Shown: in pieces, positions 20,153 to 28,824 of the stretch
How the letters are laid out: every line of letters starts with the position of its first letter
How positions within the stretch are numbered: the first letter of the stretch is position 1
Assembly (NCBI RefSeq): GCF_002090175.1
Contig: NZ_BBRN01000005.1
Span: 372,001-436,000, forward strand
Direction of reading: 5' to 3'
Origin: Demequina sp. NBRC 110057
GTDB taxonomy: Bacteria > Actinomycetota > Actinomycetes > Actinomycetales > Demequinaceae
DNA length: 64,000 nt
Position numbers and translations under genes: made by a program
Notes under the pieces: generated by a model
What the model was told of the DNA's origin: nothing
Seen by the model: the letters and a program-made list of their open reading frames with translations, nothing else
Databases searched by the model: none

Positions 20153-20631
20153 GAGGCGAGGACCTCGTCCAGGCGGGTCTCGGCGGCTTCCTCGGTGCAC
20201 TTCTCGGCCAGCGCGAGCTCGCTCACGAGGATCTGGCGCGCCTTGTGCAGCATGCGCTTCTCGCCGGCGGACAGACCCTTGTCGGTGTCGCGGCGGGACA
20301 GGTCACGGACCACCTCGGCCACGCGGATCACATCGCCGGAGGCGAGCTTCTCGACGTTGGCCTTGTAGCGACGCGACCAGTTGGTGGGCTCCTCGATGTA
20401 GGGCTCACGCAGCACATCGAAGACCTTCTCGAGGCCTTCCTTGTCGACGACATCCCTCACGCCGACGAGGTCGACGTTCTCCGCGGGAACCTCGATGGTG
20501 AGGTCTCCCTGCGCGACCTTGAGCTTGAGGTACGTCTTCTCCTCGCCCCGGATAACGCGCTTCTTGATGTCCTGGATCTGCGCCGCACCGTGGTGCGGGT
20601 AGACGACGGTCTCGCCGACGGCAAAGTTCAT
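20149..20631 (-). CDS. carD: CarD-family RNA polymerase-binding regulator
   Basis: A 160-residue protein nearly identical in layout to mycobacterial CarD: an RNAP-interacting domain ([33 protein letters not shown]) and a C-terminal helical DNA-binding domain ([38 protein letters not shown]). It stabilises open complexes at housekeeping promoters. ATG 20631 gives the family's usual length. It heads the carD-ispD-ispF-cysS-rlmB cluster. Confidence 0.95.
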   Translation of the reverse strand: MNFAVGETVVYPHHGAAQIQDIKKRVIRGEEKTYLKLKVAQGDLTIEVPAENVDLVGVRDVVDKEGLEKVFDVLREPYIEEPTNWSRRYKANVEKLASGDVIRVAEVVRDLSRRDTDKGLSAGEKRMLHKARQILVSELALAEKCTEEAAETRLDEVLAS

Positions 20632-20711
20632 GGTGCTGTGTGCCCCTTCGTAGAGATCCATAGTCTAACATTCCGCCCCTATGAATAACAGGGGCGTTAT
20701 TTCGCTGGTAG

Positions 20712-20790
20712 GTGACAGGTGCCGCTCGCGCGCGCGAGAACGCGCGGATGCATGCGCGTCAGGTGCGCGCGCGTAACGTCCGCGGTGCGC
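20712..20790. other. Alternating CG-rich tract upstream of carD and the lipoprotein gene
   Basis: The divergent promoter region contains runs of alternating C and G (for example CGCGCGCGCGAG and GTGCGCGCGCG) and the short palindrome GCGCGGATGCATGCGCG in outline. It may favour unusual DNA structure. TATCCT at about 20809 could be the -10 of the lipoprotein gene. Confidence 0.3.
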
Positions 20791-20849
20791 GGCCGCCGCG
20801 CGGGCCACTATCCTGGTCGGAGTCGTTGTCCCCCCGGAAGGAACCCGCA

Positions 20850-21320
20850 GTGAAGCTCACCGTCCCCGCCCGCCTCGCCGCCGCGTCGCTGGCCGCCGTC
20901 GCGCTTGCCGGATGCTCCTACGTGAACCCGATCACGACCCACAAGAACTACTCCGCGTCCGATGGCACGCAGCTGGTCGTGGGCGATGTCTCCGCGCTGA
21001 ACCTCATCCTCATCACCGAGGACTCCGGATCGCCCGCGACGCTCATCGGCACGCTCGTCAACGACACCGACGAGGACATCGCTCTCGACATCTCGATCGA
21101 CGGCGAGACCACCACCTCGGTGACCCTCGAGGCCGACTCGACGGTGAAGCTGGGCCCCGAGGGCGACGACACCGAGGTCTCCGGCACCGCGACCGCGGCC
21201 CCCGGGCACATCGTGGATGTCGCGTTCGTCGCCAACACCACCGACGTCGAGTCGGTCGAGGTCCCGGTCCTCGACGGCACGCTTCCCGAGTACGCGGAGA
21301 CGCTCGCCGCGATCGGCTGA
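20850..21320 (+). CDS. Lipoprotein of unknown function
   Basis: A 156-residue protein with a lipoprotein signal peptide (lipobox LAGC at about residue 20-23) and a beta-rich, acidic mature part of about 130 residues with GTLVNDTDEDIALDISID, which resembles small immunoglobulin-like copper-chaperone or DUF folds without a clear match. GTG 20850 has AAGGA upstream. It converges on pstB. Confidence 0.75.
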   Translation: MKLTVPARLAAASLAAVALAGCSYVNPITTHKNYSASDGTQLVVGDVSALNLILITEDSGSPATLIGTLVNDTDEDIALDISIDGETTTSVTLEADSTVKLGPEGDDTEVSGTATAAPGHIVDVAFVANTTDVESVEVPVLDGTLPEYAETLAAIG

Positions 21321-21343
21321 CGCGCCACGCGCCGCTGAACCAC

Positions 21344-21385
21344 CGCATCGGCCCCGCCTCCCACCAGGGACGCGGGGCCGATGCG
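21344..21385 (+). terminator. Terminator hairpin of the lipoprotein gene
   Basis: 14-bp perfect arms (CGCATCGGCCCCGC and its complement) enclose a 14-base loop, 23 nt past the stop. They contain the 9-mer GCATCGGCC in both arms. The 372-bp gap 21321-21692 holds this hairpin, element B1, element A6 and no gene. Confidence 0.75.
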
Positions 21386-21405
21386 CGTTCGGGTGTCGTG
21401 GTCGC

Positions 21406-21509
21406 GTACCTCTCAACACACACCTGGGGCTCATGTGACGGGTGCGACTCGTGCGCTTCCCCGTGCGCCCCAGCGCTCACTCCTGTCACTCCCGTGTGTT
21501 GAGCGGCAC
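21406..21509 (-). repeat. Family B palindromic element, copy B1 (104 nt)
   Basis: The outer arms are GTACCTCTCAACACAC and GTGTGTTGAGCGGCAC, with ACCTGGGGCT next to the left arm. It is the same length as B2 and B3. It sits 15 nt from element A6 in the lipoprotein/pstB gap. Confidence 0.9.
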
Positions 21510-21523
21510 GCACCGAACCCCGG

Positions 21524-21615
21524 CATTACGCACCAGTGCCGCGCCCGACACGTCGGGCGACGGGACCATCGGCCGCCCGGGAACGGCGTGTCGCGGGCCA
21601 GGTTGGTTCACAGTG
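21524..21615 (-). repeat. Family A palindromic element, copy A6 (92 nt, degenerate left arm)
   Basis: The right arm GGTTGGTTCACAGTG and the inner CCCGACACG/GGCGTGTCGCGG are well conserved. The outer left arm (CATTACGCACCAGT) has drifted. It starts 77 nt past the pstB stop. Confidence 0.78.
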
Positions 21616-21692
21616 CGGGGGGTAGAGAGCCCCGGAACGACACAGGGCGCCGATGCCGCAGCACCGACGCCCCGTGACGGGTCAGCCGTGAA

Positions 21693-22472
21693 TCAACCGA
21701 AGCGGCCCGAGATGTAGTCCTCGGTGGCCTTCTCCGACGGCGTGGAGAACATGGTGGGCGTGTCGTTCATCTCGATGAGCTTGCCCGGCTTGCCGGTACC
21801 CGCGATGTTGAAGAACGCGGTGCGGTCGGACACGCGCGCGGCCTGCTGCATGTTGTGGGTCACGATGACGATCGTGTACTGGTCCTTCAGCTCCGCCATC
21901 AGGTCCTCGATCGCGAGGGTCGAGATGGGGTCGAGGGCCGAGCAGGGCTCGTCCATCAGCAGGACGTCCGGCTTGATCGCGATGGCGCGGGCGATGCACA
22001 GACGCTGCTGCTGTCCACCCGAGAGCGACGAGCCGGGACGGTCAAGGCGGTCCTTGACCTCGTTCCACAGGTTGGCGCCGCGCAGAGACTCCTCGACGAG
22101 GTCCTCGGCCTGCGACTTCGACACGCGCTTGTTGTTGAGGCGGTAGCCGGCCAGCACGTTCTCCGCGATCGACATCGTAGGGAACGGGTTGGGTCGCTGG
22201 AACACCATTCCCACGTGGCGGCGCACGGTCACGGGGTCGACGTTGTCGCCGTAGAGGTTGACGCCGTCGATGAGCACCTCGCCCTCGACGCGCGCGCCGG
22301 GGATGACCTCGTGCATGCGGTTGAGGGTGCGCAGGAACGTGGACTTGCCGCAGCCCGACGGGCCGATGAAGGCCGTGATCGACTTGGGCTCGATCGACAG
22401 GGACACGTCCTCCACCGCGAGGAAGTCGCTGTAGTAGACGTTGAGGTTGTTGATGTCGATGCGCTTAGACAC
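21693..22472 (-). CDS. pstB: Phosphate ABC transporter ATP-binding protein
   Basis: A 259-residue ATPase of the high-affinity phosphate importer, with Walker [10 protein letters not shown], the PstB-specific [11 protein letters not shown], signature [14 protein letters not shown] and Walker [13 protein letters not shown]. It is the last gene of pstS-pstC-pstA-pstB, 20 nt after pstA. Confidence 0.97.
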   Translation of the reverse strand: MSKRIDINNLNVYYSDFLAVEDVSLSIEPKSITAFIGPSGCGKSTFLRTLNRMHEVIPGARVEGEVLIDGVNLYGDNVDPVTVRRHVGMVFQRPNPFPTMSIAENVLAGYRLNNKRVSKSQAEDLVEESLRGANLWNEVKDRLDRPGSSLSGGQQQRLCIARAIAIKPDVLLMDEPCSALDPISTLAIEDLMAELKDQYTIVIVTHNMQQAARVSDRTAFFNIAGTGKPGKLIEMNDTPTMFSTPSEKATEDYISGRFG

Positions 22473-22492
22473 TGCTGGCTCCGGTTCTGGCT

Positions 22493-23458
22493 CTAGCGGC
22501 CGGACTTGGGGGAGAAGTACTTGGCGATGAGTCGGGCGATGAGGTTCAGCGCCATGACGATGAGGATCAGGACGAGCGCGGCGGCCCAGGCGCGATACTC
22601 GGGGATCTGCGCGATGCAGGCCGCGTCATCGGCCGAGCACGGGATGGTGCCCGACTCGTACTCGGAGATGATGTAGACCGGCAGGCTCATCATGCGGCCG
22701 TCGAAGAGGTTCCAGTTGAGCGAATCGGCCACGCCGACAGCGACCAGCAGCGGCGCGGTCTCGCCGACCACACGCGCGATGGAGAGCGTGATACCCGTCG
22801 TGATGCCGGCGATCGAGGTGCGCAGCACCACCTTGAGGACCGTCAGCCACTTGGGAACACCCAGGGCGTAGGCGGCCTCGCGCAGCTCGTTGGGGACGAG
22901 GCGCAGCATCTCCTCGCTTGAGCGGACCACGACCGGGATCATGAGCACGCTCAGCGCGATCGCGCCGACGATGCCGAGCTTGGTTCCCGGCCCCACCAGC
23001 ACCGCGAACAGCGCGTAGGCGAACAGACCGGCGACGATGGACGGGATGCCCGTCATGACGTCCACGAAGAACGTGATCGCCTTCTGCAGCCAGCCCTTGC
23101 CGTACTCGACAAGGTAGATGGCGGTGAGCAGGCCCACGGGGACCGAGATGACGGTCGCCGCGAGCGTCATCATCAGGGTGCCGACGATCGCGTGGCTGAT
23201 GCCTCCATAGGGGGCGTCGCCACCGAAGATGCCGCGCATCGTCTGATTGAGGAACTCGAGGTTGAAGCCGCCGTCGAGGCCCTCGGCGTCCGAGATCATG
23301 AACCTGTCGAGGCCCTTGATAACGACGGTGACGCACAGCCACACCAGCGGGATGACGGCGAGGATGAACGCGCCGTAGATCAGGGCCGTCATGGCCATGT
23401 TCTTGTTGCGGCGCGACGCGGAGATCTCTCCGAAAGCGGAGGGTGCCTGGATAGCCAT
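22493..23458 (-). CDS. pstA: Phosphate ABC transporter permease
   Basis: A 321-residue inner-membrane protein with six predicted membrane segments and the permease coupling motif around [20 protein letters not shown]. It starts at ATG 23458, overlapping the pstC stop (TGATG). With PstC it forms the phosphate channel. Confidence 0.95.
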   Translation of the reverse strand: MAIQAPSAFGEISASRRNKNMAMTALIYGAFILAVIPLVWLCVTVVIKGLDRFMISDAEGLDGGFNLEFLNQTMRGIFGGDAPYGGISHAIVGTLMMTLAATVISVPVGLLTAIYLVEYGKGWLQKAITFFVDVMTGIPSIVAGLFAYALFAVLVGPGTKLGIVGAIALSVLMIPVVVRSSEEMLRLVPNELREAAYALGVPKWLTVLKVVLRTSIAGITTGITLSIARVVGETAPLLVAVGVADSLNWNLFDGRMMSLPVYIISEYESGTIPCSADDAACIAQIPEYRAWAAALVLILIVMALNLIARLIAKYFSPKSGR

Positions 23459-24456
23459 CAGTTCGCTCCCGAGAAGTCCTTGCGGCGCGACACAATCCAG
23501 CGCGCGAGCATGTTGACGAGCAGCGTGATCACGAACAGCGCGAGGCCCATCGCGATCAGCGAGTTCACACCCATCGAGTTCGCCTCGGGGAACTGCAACG
23601 CGATGTACGCGGCGATGGTGTTGTGCTGGTTGGGCTGCAGGATGGACGCGGAGAACGTGAGTCCTGGGCTGATGATCATCAGCACTGCCATGGTCTCGCC
23701 GAGCGCGCGGCCAAGACCCAGCATCGTGGCGCCGATCATGCCGGAACGGCCGAACGGGAAGACGGCCATCTTGATCATCTCCCAACGGGTCGCGCCCATC
23801 GCGAGCGCCGCCTCCTCGTGGAGCGTGGGGGTCTGCAGGAACACCTCGCGGGAGACCGCGGTGATGATCGGCAGGATCATGATGGCGAGGACGATGCCGG
23901 CGCTCATGGCGACGCGACCCGTGAAGATGTCGCCGGACTCCGGCGGCGCGAAGATAGGGATGAAGCCCAGGTAGTCCGCGAGGAACTGATAGAACGGCGT
24001 GAGGAACGGCACCAGCACGGCGACGCCCCACAGGCCGTAGACCACGGACGGCACTGCCGCCAGCAGGTCGATGAGGTAGCCCAGGCCCTGCGCCAGGCGG
24101 CGGGGCGCGTAGTGCGAGATGAACAGCGCGATGCCGATCGACACCGGGGTCGCGATCAGCAGCGCGATGATCGAGATCACCAGCGTGCCGAAGATCAGGT
24201 AGCCGATGATCTCCATCAGCGACTGGCCCTGGTCGGGCTTGATGAACGACACCGTCTCACCGAGCTCCTCGGAGCTCATGGTGAACGCGGGCCAGGCCTC
24301 GACGAGGAGGAAGGTCGCGACCGCGGCGAGCGTGATGAGGATCAGCACGCCGGCGCCGGTGGACAGCCACCGGAACACGCGGTTGGCGGAGGCACCGGGG
24401 TGGGTGCCGTAGTCGCTCGGTGCCTGGGCTTCAGGCGTCGAGGTGCTCGAAGTCAC
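23458..24456 (-). CDS. pstC: Phosphate ABC transporter permease
   Basis: A 332-residue permease with a Ser/Thr-rich cytoplasmic N-terminus, six membrane segments and the coupling motif EEAALAMGATRWEMIKMAVFP. GTG 24456 is preceded by GAGGGAG with good spacing; the upstream in-frame ATG has no such signal. It is separated from pstS by an attenuator-like hairpin. Confidence 0.94.
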   Translation of the reverse strand: MTSSTSTPEAQAPSDYGTHPGASANRVFRWLSTGAGVLILITLAAVATFLLVEAWPAFTMSSEELGETVSFIKPDQGQSLMEIIGYLIFGTLVISIIALLIATPVSIGIALFISHYAPRRLAQGLGYLIDLLAAVPSVVYGLWGVAVLVPFLTPFYQFLADYLGFIPIFAPPESGDIFTGRVAMSAGIVLAIMILPIITAVSREVFLQTPTLHEEAALAMGATRWEMIKMAVFPFGRSGMIGATMLGLGRALGETMAVLMIISPGLTFSASILQPNQHNTIAAYIALQFPEANSMGVNSLIAMGLALFVITLLVNMLARWIVSRRKDFSGAN

Positions 24457-24500
24457 GCGCGGGTCTCCCTCAAGGTGAACGTCGTGGGTGATGGCAACAA

Positions 24501-24535
24501 GTGGTGGGCCCACCCTAGCCGGGCGGGCCCACCAC
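24501..24535 (-). terminator. Attenuator-like hairpin between pstS and pstC
   Basis: Perfect 11-bp arms (GTGGTGGGCCC and its complement) with a 13-base loop lie 19 nt past the pstS stop and 44 nt before the pstC start. Partial termination here would keep the binding protein in excess over the permeases. Confidence 0.7.
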
Positions 24536-24554
24536 CGTTAGCGGGCCTGATGGA

Positions 24555-25706
24555 TCAGGCGCCCGCGGCGATTCCGTCGAGGATCGAGTCGATCTGCGAC
24601 TGGAGCTCGTCGGTCAGCGGGGCCGAGCCGGCGGCCGAGGCGGCAGTGTCCTGGCCCTCGTCCGAGGCGACGTACTTCTCGAAGCCGACGACCAGGTCGC
24701 GGGTCGCCTCGTCCTCGTAGGAGGAGCAGACGATGTGGTACGACACCAGGGTCAGCGGGTAGGCCGAGGAGTCGGTCGTGGTGCGGTCGATCGCGTAAGC
24801 GAGGTCGTTCTCACCGTTGGCCTCCTCCGACAGGGGCGACGCGGCGACGATGTTCGCGGCGGCCTCCGGCGAGAAGGGCACGTACTCCTCGCCCACCTTG
24901 ATGGCGACGGTGCCGAGCGAGCCGGCACGCGACGCGTCGGCGTAGCCGATGGCGTTGGGGGTGTTGGTGACGTTGTCGACCACGGCCGAGGTGCCGTCGG
25001 CACCCACGCGCTGGGCGGAGGTCTCGGGGAACTCCTTCGAGGCCTCGTAGCCCCACGCGCCGTTGCCGGCCTGCTCGAGGTAGTCGGTGAAGTTCTCCGA
25101 GGTACCGGACGAGTCCGAGCGGTGGACCACGGTGATGGTCTCCGAGGGGAGCTCGGCGTCGGGGTTCTGGTCGGCGATGGCCGGGTCGTCCCACGAGGTG
25201 ATGACGCCATCGAAGATCTTCGCGATGGTCTCGGCGTCCAAGTTGAGCGACGTCAGGCCCTCGATGTTGAAGATGACCGCGACGGGCGAGATGTACATGG
25301 GGAGGTGGTACGCGCCACCGTCACCGCAGACCTCCTGCGCCTGCGTGTACTCCTCGCCCTCGAGCAGGCCGTCGGAGCCGGCGAAGGGCACGGCGCCCGA
25401 GAGGAACTGCTCGATGCCGCCGCCGGAGCCGACCGGGTCGTAGCCCACGGTCACGTCGGGGTTGGCCTCCTGGAAGCCTGCACGCCAGGCGTCCATCGCG
25501 GACTCCTGCGACGAGGCGCCGGCGCCCTGCAGGTTGCCCGACAGCGCGGCGGTCTCGGTGCCGGCGTCGGTCGAAGTCGAGGTCGAGGAGTCAGCGGCGG
25601 GCGACTCGGACTCGGAGCTGGTCTCGTTCGAGGGCGAGCAGGCGGCCAGCGCGAACGTCAGCGCGGCGGCCGAGATGACGGCACCGCTGCGGTATGCGAT
25701 CTTCAC
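24555..25706 (-). CDS. pstS: Phosphate-binding lipoprotein
   Basis: A 383-residue periplasmic-type binding protein anchored as a lipoprotein (lipobox LAAC at about residue 22). A Ser/Thr-rich linker is followed by the phosphate-binding fold with GAGASSQESAM, VGYDPVGSGGGIEQF and HRSDSSGTSENFTDYL. GTG 25706 was chosen because GAGGA lies 8 nt upstream; GTG 25721 and ATG 25739 are alternatives. It is the first gene of the pst operon, under the PHO box. Confidence 0.95.
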   Translation of the reverse strand: MKIAYRSGAVISAAALTFALAACSPSNETSSESESPAADSSTSTSTDAGTETAALSGNLQGAGASSQESAMDAWRAGFQEANPDVTVGYDPVGSGGGIEQFLSGAVPFAGSDGLLEGEEYTQAQEVCGDGGAYHLPMYISPVAVIFNIEGLTSLNLDAETIAKIFDGVITSWDDPAIADQNPDAELPSETITVVHRSDSSGTSENFTDYLEQAGNGAWGYEASKEFPETSAQRVGADGTSAVVDNVTNTPNAIGYADASRAGSLGTVAIKVGEEYVPFSPEAAANIVAASPLSEEANGENDLAYAIDRTTTDSSAYPLTLVSYHIVCSSYEDEATRDLVVGFEKYVASDEGQDTAASAAGSAPLTDELQSQIDSILDGIAAGA

Positions 25707-25801
25707 AGTCTTGTTCCTCACATGGATGGAAATCTGCAATGTGCTCCGGCCCCTTGCCGGACGAGTCCAACGTAGGGACGCCAGGTAACGCCTCGAAGGG
25801 C

Positions 25802-25834
25802 CGAAACTGAACTCCGGGTGAACGTTGGGTTAAC
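25802..25834 (-). promoter_or_regulatory. PHO box: three tandem 11-bp repeats upstream of pstS
   Basis: On the minus strand three contiguous 11-mers read GTTAACCCAAC, GTTCACCCGGA and GTTCAGTTTCG, matching the direct-repeat pattern (GTTCACC core) of actinobacterial phosphate-regulator sites. RegX3/PhoP from the adjacent genes is the likely ligand. Confidence 0.85.
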
Positions 25835-25880
25835 CCGCCCGCCCCGGCAGGGCATCGTGACCGTTTCGTGATGTAGAGAC

Positions 25881-25930
25881 GGCCGATGCCGGGGCGCCGC
25901 CGCGTACGCAGCTTCACCCCGGCATCGGCC
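25881..25930 (-). terminator. Terminator hairpin after regX3
   Basis: 14-bp perfect arms (GGCCGATGCCGGGG and its complement) with a 22-base loop begin 15 nt past the regX3 stop and separate senX3-regX3 from the pst operon. Another paired use of the 9-mer. Confidence 0.7.
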
Positions 25931-25945
25931 GGCAGAAAGGGCGGG

Positions 25946-26641
25946 TCAGGCCTCGAAGGTGTAGCCCACCCCGCGGACGGTCTGGATGAGCACGGGCTGC
26001 GAGGGGTCCTCCTCGATGCGGCCGCGCAGACGCTTGATGTGGACGTCGAGCGTCTTGGTGTCGCCGAAGTAGTCGGCGCCCCACACGCGGTCGATGATGA
26101 CCTGGCGGGGCAGCACCCGGCCCGCGTTTTGCGCGAGCAGGTGAAGCAGGGAGAACTCCTTGGGCGGCAGCGACTGGGCATCCTCGCCGCGGGTCACCGT
26201 GAGGCGCTCGGGATCGAGGGTGAGCCCCGCGACGGTGAGGCGCTCGGGCTCGTCGGGGAAGTCGGCCGAGGCGGCGGTCTGCCGGCGCAGCACCGCACGA
26301 ATGCGTGCCACCAGCTCGCGGGCCGAGTACGGCTTGGTGACGTAGTCATCCGCGCCGAGCTCGAGGCCGATGATCTTGTCGACCTGGTCGTCCTTGGCCG
26401 TCACCATGATGATCGGCACGTTCGACTTCTCGCGGATCTCGCGGAACACCTCGGTCCCCGACATGCGCGGCAGCATCAGGTCGAGCAGCACCACGTCGGC
26501 GCCGTCGCGGGTGAAGGCCTCGACGCCCTGGACGCCGTCCGCGGCCAGGATCACCTCGAAGCCTTCGCGTCGCAGCAGGTACTTCAGGGAATCGCGGTAG
26601 GACTCCTCGTCTTCGACGACGAGGATGCGGGCCTCGCTCAT
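25946..26641 (-). CDS. regX3: Phosphate response regulator (RegX3/PhoP type)
   Basis: A 231-residue OmpR/PhoB-family regulator: a receiver domain with the acidic pocket EDEE and phospho-acceptor Asp54 in LLDLMLPRMSG, conserved Lys in TKPYSARELVARI, then a winged helix (KEFSLLHLLAQNAGRVL, LDVHIKRLRGRIEEDPS, VRGVGYTFEA). It should bind the PHO boxes under phosphate limitation. GGAGGAG precedes the ATG, which overlaps the senX3 stop. Confidence 0.94.
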   Translation of the reverse strand: MSEARILVVEDEESYRDSLKYLLRREGFEVILAADGVQGVEAFTRDGADVVLLDLMLPRMSGTEVFREIREKSNVPIIMVTAKDDQVDKIIGLELGADDYVTKPYSARELVARIRAVLRRQTAASADFPDEPERLTVAGLTLDPERLTVTRGEDAQSLPPKEFSLLHLLAQNAGRVLPRQVIIDRVWGADYFGDTKTLDVHIKRLRGRIEEDPSQPVLIQTVRGVGYTFEA

Positions 26642-27750
26642 GGCTCCTCCGTGTATTCGGTGAGGCGGATAGTAAAGGTCGAGCCGACCCCCGGCTTCGA
26701 CCACAGTTCGACGGTGCCCGAGTGCTGCAGCACCACGTGCTTGACGATGGACAGCCCCAGGCCGGTGCCCCCGGTGGAGCGCGATCGCGCGGCGTCCACG
26801 CGGTAGAACCGCTCGAAGATCCGCTCCTGGTCCTCGGGCGCGATGCCCAGGCCTGCGTCGATCACCTTGAGGACGGCGGCGCCCTCGCTGGAGTCGAGCG
26901 ACACAGTCACCTGGGAGGCGTCGTCCGAGTAGCTGATGGCGTTGTCGACGAGGTTGCGCACTGCCATCACGAGCAGGTCGTGGTCGCCCATGACCCACGG
27001 GCGCTGGCGCAGCTCGGCGACGAGGGAGACCTGCTTGGCCTCCGCGTGCATGTCCGCGCCCTCGCACACCTCCTCGACCACGCCGGCGAAGTCGATGAGG
27101 TGGTGGTCCACCACCGACTCGCCGCCCTGCAGCCGCGAGATCTCGATGATCTCCTGGATGAGCTTGGTGAGCCGGCGCGACTCCTTGCGGATCTTCTTGG
27201 CGAACTGGCGCACCATCACCGAGTCGTCGGGGCTGTCCTCGATGGTCTCGGCCAGCAGCGACAGCGCTCCCACCGGCGTCTTCAACTCGTGGGAGACGTT
27301 GACCGCGAACTCACGGCGGGTGAGCTCGGCGGCGTGACGCTCGGTGTCGTCGTTGGCGACCGCGAGCGCCAGGTCATCCGACAGCGGGGTGACGCGCACG
27401 TGAACGACGGAGTCCACACCCAGCACTCCCCTGCTGACGGTGATGTCGTCCTCACGCTCGGCATCGGCGGCCCAGGCGGCCTCCGCGAGGTCGGCGACGC
27501 CCGGGTGCAGCGCGCCGTCGGGGCGGGTCACTCCCAGGGCCGATGCGGGGGTGTTCGAGAAGGCGGCTCGCCGGTCGCGGCGCACCAGGATGGCACCCGA
27601 GTGCAGGGCCGCGAGGACCTCACGAGTGCGGTGGGGAACCAATGTGTTGGCCTGGGTCGCCTTGCGGTCCTCGCGCCACTGGTACAGCGCGTACGCCCCG
27701 GCGCCGAGGAGTGCGCCGACCGCGAGGGCCAGCCATGTCTCCAAGGTCAT
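26638..27750 (-). CDS. senX3: Phosphate sensor histidine kinase (SenX3/PhoR type)
   Basis: A 370-residue kinase with one N-terminal membrane segment, a PAS-like region, the H-box NVSHELKTPVGAL (His154), N-box NLVDNAISYSDDA, and G-boxes DAGLGIAPEDQERIFERFYR and GTGLGLSIVKHV. It phosphorylates RegX3. Its ATG has TACTGT six bases upstream (27762-27757) and no Shine-Dalgarno. It is divergent from phoU, with PHO-box-like repeats between them. Confidence 0.94.
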   Translation of the reverse strand: MTLETWLALAVGALLGAGAYALYQWREDRKATQANTLVPHRTREVLAALHSGAILVRRDRRAAFSNTPASALGVTRPDGALHPGVADLAEAAWAADAEREDDITVSRGVLGVDSVVHVRVTPLSDDLALAVANDDTERHAAELTRREFAVNVSHELKTPVGALSLLAETIEDSPDDSVMVRQFAKKIRKESRRLTKLIQEIIEISRLQGGESVVDHHLIDFAGVVEEVCEGADMHAEAKQVSLVAELRQRPWVMGDHDLLVMAVRNLVDNAISYSDDASQVTVSLDSSEGAAVLKVIDAGLGIAPEDQERIFERFYRVDAARSRSTGGTGLGLSIVKHVVLQHSGTVELWSKPGVGSTFTIRLTEYTEEP

Positions 27751-27777
27751 GGGGTCACAGTAACGAGCAGATGTCGA

Positions 27778-27820
27778 GTTCACCCAACGTTTCCCGGCCG
27801 TCACCCGATGTTCACCGAGG
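27778..27820. promoter_or_regulatory. PHO-box-like repeats between senX3 and phoU
   Basis: On the plus strand GTTCACCCAAC, GTTTCCCGGCC, GTCACCCGAT and GTTCACCGAGG follow each other at 10-11-bp spacing. They lie between the divergent senX3 and phoU starts, so the regulon probably includes its own sensor and PhoU. Confidence 0.72.
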
Positions 27821-27896
27821 GGCGCGGCCGCCCCTTCCTGCGACGCGCGGGCGGGTGCCACACTAGGGGCGGACGCACGAAGCCTGAAGGAGAGTC

Positions 27897-28556
27897 ATGC
27901 GCACCCTGTTCAACGCCGAGATGTCGGACCTCGCCGACGATCTCATCACCATGAGCCGCCATGTCGAGTCCGCGATCACGCGGGCCTCGGAGGCGCTCCT
28001 CACCCAGAACGTCGAGTTGGCCCAGGCGGTCATCGCGGACGACATCAAGCTCGACGAGCTCGAGAACACGGTGGACGAGCGCTGCGTGCTGCTCATCGCT
28101 CAGCAGCAGCCCGTGGGCCTCGACCTGCGCACCATCATCTCGTCGCTGCGCATCTCCGCGTCGCTGGAGCGCATGGGCGACCTCGCCCAGCACATCGCCG
28201 AGGCCGCGCGCCGCGCGTTCCCCGAGTCCGCGGTGCACGCGGGGCAGGAGGAGATCGTCACCGGCATGGCCGAGGCAGCGAAGACCGCCGCCAACGAACT
28301 CGTCACTCTGCTGGAGAAGCGCGACCTCAACACTGCCGCCGGCATCGTCTCCGACGACGACGCGCTCGACGCGCTGCACTCGCAGGCGTACAAGACGCTG
28401 CTGTCGGACGGCTACGACGGCACCGTCCAGGAGACCCTCGACATCGCGCTACTGGCGCGCTTCTTCGAGCGCTTCGGCGACCACGCCGTCGCCGTCTCCC
28501 GCCAGATCGTCTACTTGGTCACGGGCGACCACTCGGGATCGCGCGCGGTGTTCTAA
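27897..28556 (+). CDS. phoU: Phosphate signalling complex protein PhoU
   Basis: A 219-residue all-helical protein made of two PhoU repeats (about residues 10-105 and 115-205), with conserved metal-binding-type motifs such as DEx2NTVDE and RFFERFGDHA. It links PstB to the sensor kinase and damps signalling when phosphate is ample. GAAGGAGAG precedes the ATG. Confidence 0.94.
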   Translation: MRTLFNAEMSDLADDLITMSRHVESAITRASEALLTQNVELAQAVIADDIKLDELENTVDERCVLLIAQQQPVGLDLRTIISSLRISASLERMGDLAQHIAEAARRAFPESAVHAGQEEIVTGMAEAAKTAANELVTLLEKRDLNTAAGIVSDDDALDALHSQAYKTLLSDGYDGTVQETLDIALLARFFERFGDHAVAVSRQIVYLVTGDHSGSRAVF

Positions 28557-28581
28557 GCCACACTCACGCCAGCCCGGTCAT

Positions 28582-28618
28582 CGGAAGGCCCCGGACCCAC
28601 GCGGTCCGGGGCCTTCCG
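28582..28618 (+). terminator. Terminator of phoU
   Basis: 16-bp perfect arms (CGGAAGGCCCCGGACC and its complement) with a 5-base loop, 25 nt past the stop. The rest of the 28557-28824 gap holds element C1, the gpmA terminator and two small hairpins; no gene. Confidence 0.9.
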
Positions 28619-28648
28619 CGTTCCGCTGGCCCGCTACTGCGCGCTGCG

Positions 28649-28694
28649 AGGCGGCTGGTGCCATTCCGAGCGTGAAAACTCGCACCAGCCTCCT
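28649..28694. repeat. Family C 46-nt hairpin, copy C1
   Basis: The arms AGGCGGCTGGTGC and GCACCAGCCTCCT enclose about 20 nt. It shares length and arm pattern with the hairpin at 38386-38431. It lies in the phoU/gpmA convergent gap. Confidence 0.5.
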
Positions 28695-28734
28695 GCCAGG
28701 GAGGCGTCGGGACGCACACCCGGGGACACGGCAA

Positions 28735-28763
28735 CGGGGCCCCACCCGAAGGTGGAGGCCCCG
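28735..28763 (-). terminator. Terminator of gpmA
   Basis: The stem CGGGGCCCCACC/GGTGGAGGCCCCG has one unpaired A. Smaller hairpins follow at 28779-28798 and 28803-28820. They lie just past the gpmA stop. Confidence 0.75.
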
Positions 28764-28824
28764 CCCGCGGCCACCAATGAGAGGGTGACCGACCTCTCGG
28801 CTGCCCGGATGACCCGGGCGAGCC

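Noticed and set aside
20712-20790. A ParB/parS or origin-like signal in the CG-rich tract
   Set aside because: No parS-like 16-mer, DnaA boxes or partition genes are present. The tract is simply alternating C and G.
25946-27067. A longer response-regulator start upstream of 26641
   Set aside because: The extension would read through the 3' part of senX3 in another frame. ATG 26641 has GGAGGAG, the ATGA overlap and the family's normal N-terminus.
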